Below are positions 63,013 through 64,000 of a DNA stretch of 64,000 nucleotides, in pieces. Each line of letters opens with the position of its first letter. The stretch's first letter is position 1. Source of the stretch: Bradyrhizobium sp. CIAT3101 (GTDB lineage: Bacteria > Pseudomonadota > Alphaproteobacteria > Rhizobiales > Xanthobacteraceae); assembly GCF_029714945.1 (NCBI RefSeq), contig NZ_CP121634.1:992001-1056000 (forward strand). The letters are read 5' to 3'. Position numbers and translations under genes: made by a program. A model generated the notes under the pieces. The model did no database searches and was not told where the DNA came from. It saw only the letters and a list, made by a program, of their open reading frames with translations.

Positions 63013-64000
63013 ATGGTTGGCGTCAAGTCTGTCCCCAGTCCCGCGATCAGTGCCGACGACCGGTCGCATGAGGTCGATCATCCGAGTTCGGAGGTCGCGC
63101 AGTTCGGCGCCGACCAGCCGCTGCGGCTCGATTGTGGCATCGATCTCACCCCGTTCCAGATCGCCTACAAGACCTATGGTGAGCTCAACGCCGATCGCTC
63201 CAACGCGGTGCTGATCTGCCATGCGCTGACCGGTGATCAGCACGTCGCCAATGTGCATCCCGTCACCGGCAAATCCGGCTGGTGGGAGACGCTGGTCGGT
63301 CCCGGCCGTCCGCTCGATCCCAGCCGTTACTTCATCATCTGCTCCAACGTGATCGGCGGTTGCATGGGCTCGACGGGGCCCGCCTCGATCAATCCCGCAA
63401 CCGGCAAGGTGTGGGGCCTGGATTTCCCCGTCATCACCATCCCCGACATGGTGCGCGCGCAGGCGATGCTGATCGACCGGCTCGGCATCGACACGCTGTT
63501 CGCCGTCGTCGGCGGCTCGATGGGCGGCATGCAGGTGCTGCAATGGACCGCGGCCTATCCCAAGCGCGTCTACTCGGCGCTGGCGATTGCCTGTTCGACG
63601 CGGCATTCGGCACAGAACATCGCCTTCCACGAGCTCGGCCGCCAGGCCGTGATGGCCGATCCCGACTGGCACAACGGCGCCTACGCCGATCAGGGCATCC
63701 ATCCGCATCGCGGCCTCGCGGTCGCGCGCATGGCTGCGCACATCACCTATCTTTCGGACGCAGCACTGCATCGAAAATTCGGCCGCCGCATGCAGGACCG
63801 CGAGCTGCCGACTTTCTCGTTCGATGCCGATTTCCAGGTCGAGTCCTATCTGCGCTACCAGGGCTCGTCCTTCGTCGAGCGCTTCGACGCCAACTCCTAT
63901 CTCTATCTCACGCGCGCGATGGATTATTTCGACATCGCCGGCGACCATGGCGGCGTGCTGGCGAAAGCGTTCGCGGGAATCCAGACCCGCTTCTGCGTGG
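63013..64000 (+). CDS. metX: Homoserine O-acetyltransferase (3' end outside window)
   Basis: The first 329 codons are visible with an open frame to the window edge. It is an alpha/beta-hydrolase-fold enzyme acetylating homoserine for methionine synthesis. Signatures: [25 protein letters not shown], the nucleophile elbow [12 protein letters not shown] (Ser) and [12 protein letters not shown]. Homologous enzymes acyl-transfer with acetyl- or succinyl-CoA; sequence alone does not decide. The ATG at 63013 follows GAGGTCG at some distance and AGAG closely; [10 protein letters not shown] is the apparent start. Controlled by the SAM-II riboswitch. metW probably follows, outside the window. Confidence 0.95.
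   Translation, partial: MVGVKSVPSPAISADDRSHEVDHPSSEVAQFGADQPLRLDCGIDLTPFQIAYKTYGELNADRSNAVLICHALTGDQHVANVHPVTGKSGWWETLVGPGRPLDPSRYFIICSNVIGGCMGSTGPASINPATGKVWGLDFPVITIPDMVRAQAMLIDRLGIDTLFAVVGGSMGGMQVLQWTAAYPKRVYSALAIACSTRHSAQNIAFHELGRQAVMADPDWHNGAYADQGIHPHRGLAVARMAAHITYLSDAALHRKFGRRMQDRELPTFSFDADFQVESYLRYQGSSFVERFDANSYLYLTRAMDYFDIAGDHGGVLAKAFAGIQTRFCV

Overview
The window is a gene-dense, high-GC chromosomal segment of an alphaproteobacterium, almost certainly Bradyrhizobium or a close relative. The 221-residue TlpA matches what I remember of the B. japonicum protein. FtsE/FtsX, CpdR, the argH-lptM-lysA order and an alpha-type SAM-II riboswitch all fit Rhizobiales. The intergenic spaces carry inverted-repeat families typical of Bradyrhizobium (GTCGTCCCGG..., TAGGGTGGGCAAAGCGC..., TAGAGCATGATC...). 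I see no rRNA, tRNA, CRISPR array, transposase, phage gene or replication origin.

Layout. 1-5.8 kb: a PsiF-like gene (cut by the window edge) and a related periplasmic protein, a TetR regulator divergent from two thioesterases with paired palindromic operators, a Tat-exported DsbA-like protein, and an operon joining a catalytically dead DegP-like protein to an esterase. 6-14.7 kb: an M20 amidohydrolase, a complete Dpp/Opp-type ABC importer (solute-binding protein, two permeases, two ATPases) and an MFS transporter. 14.7-26.2 kb: HAD phosphatase, AraC regulator divergent from a 1227-residue autotransporter, a diguanylate cyclase with a decayed GGDEF fragment beside it, dodecin, and two divergent polytopic glycosyltransferase-like proteins. 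26.2-33.7 kb: HNH protein, a Bug/TctC solute-binding protein, a minus-strand run of AlkA-type glycosylase, DUF2855 protein, flavin monooxygenase and NHL propeller, then GluQ.

33.7-43.9 kb is mostly housekeeping: hybrid histidine kinase, YihY, a small membrane protein, cobalamin adenosyltransferase, etfBA and 3-hydroxybutyryl-CoA dehydrogenase, then tlpA divergent from argH-lptM-lysA. A three-gene minus-strand catabolic block (tannase family, 3-hydroxyisobutyrate dehydrogenase family, carboxymuconolactone decarboxylase family; 44-47.5 kb) separates lysA from the TIGR02302 gene and contains two long palindromic repeats. 50.5-57.4 kb: cpdR, a zinc-ribbon/DUF3426 protein, ftsE-ftsX-ydcF-plsC, a ChaC-like cyclotransferase and a DUF2125 protein. 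57.7-64 kb: a DcaP-like porin, a small membrane protein, the operon chorismate mutase-hisC-tyrC, and divergently metX behind a SAM-II riboswitch.

The most notable signals are the SAM-II riboswitch with mutually exclusive pairings ending in an intrinsic terminator, the triple-dead DegP-like pseudoprotease, the GGDEF relic, the paired TetR operators, a 74-nt convergent gene overlap and the repeat-flanked accessory block. I found nothing that clearly amounts to an undescribed multi-gene system. The pseudoprotease-esterase pair and the FMO/DUF2855/NHL cluster are the best candidates for unknown biology.
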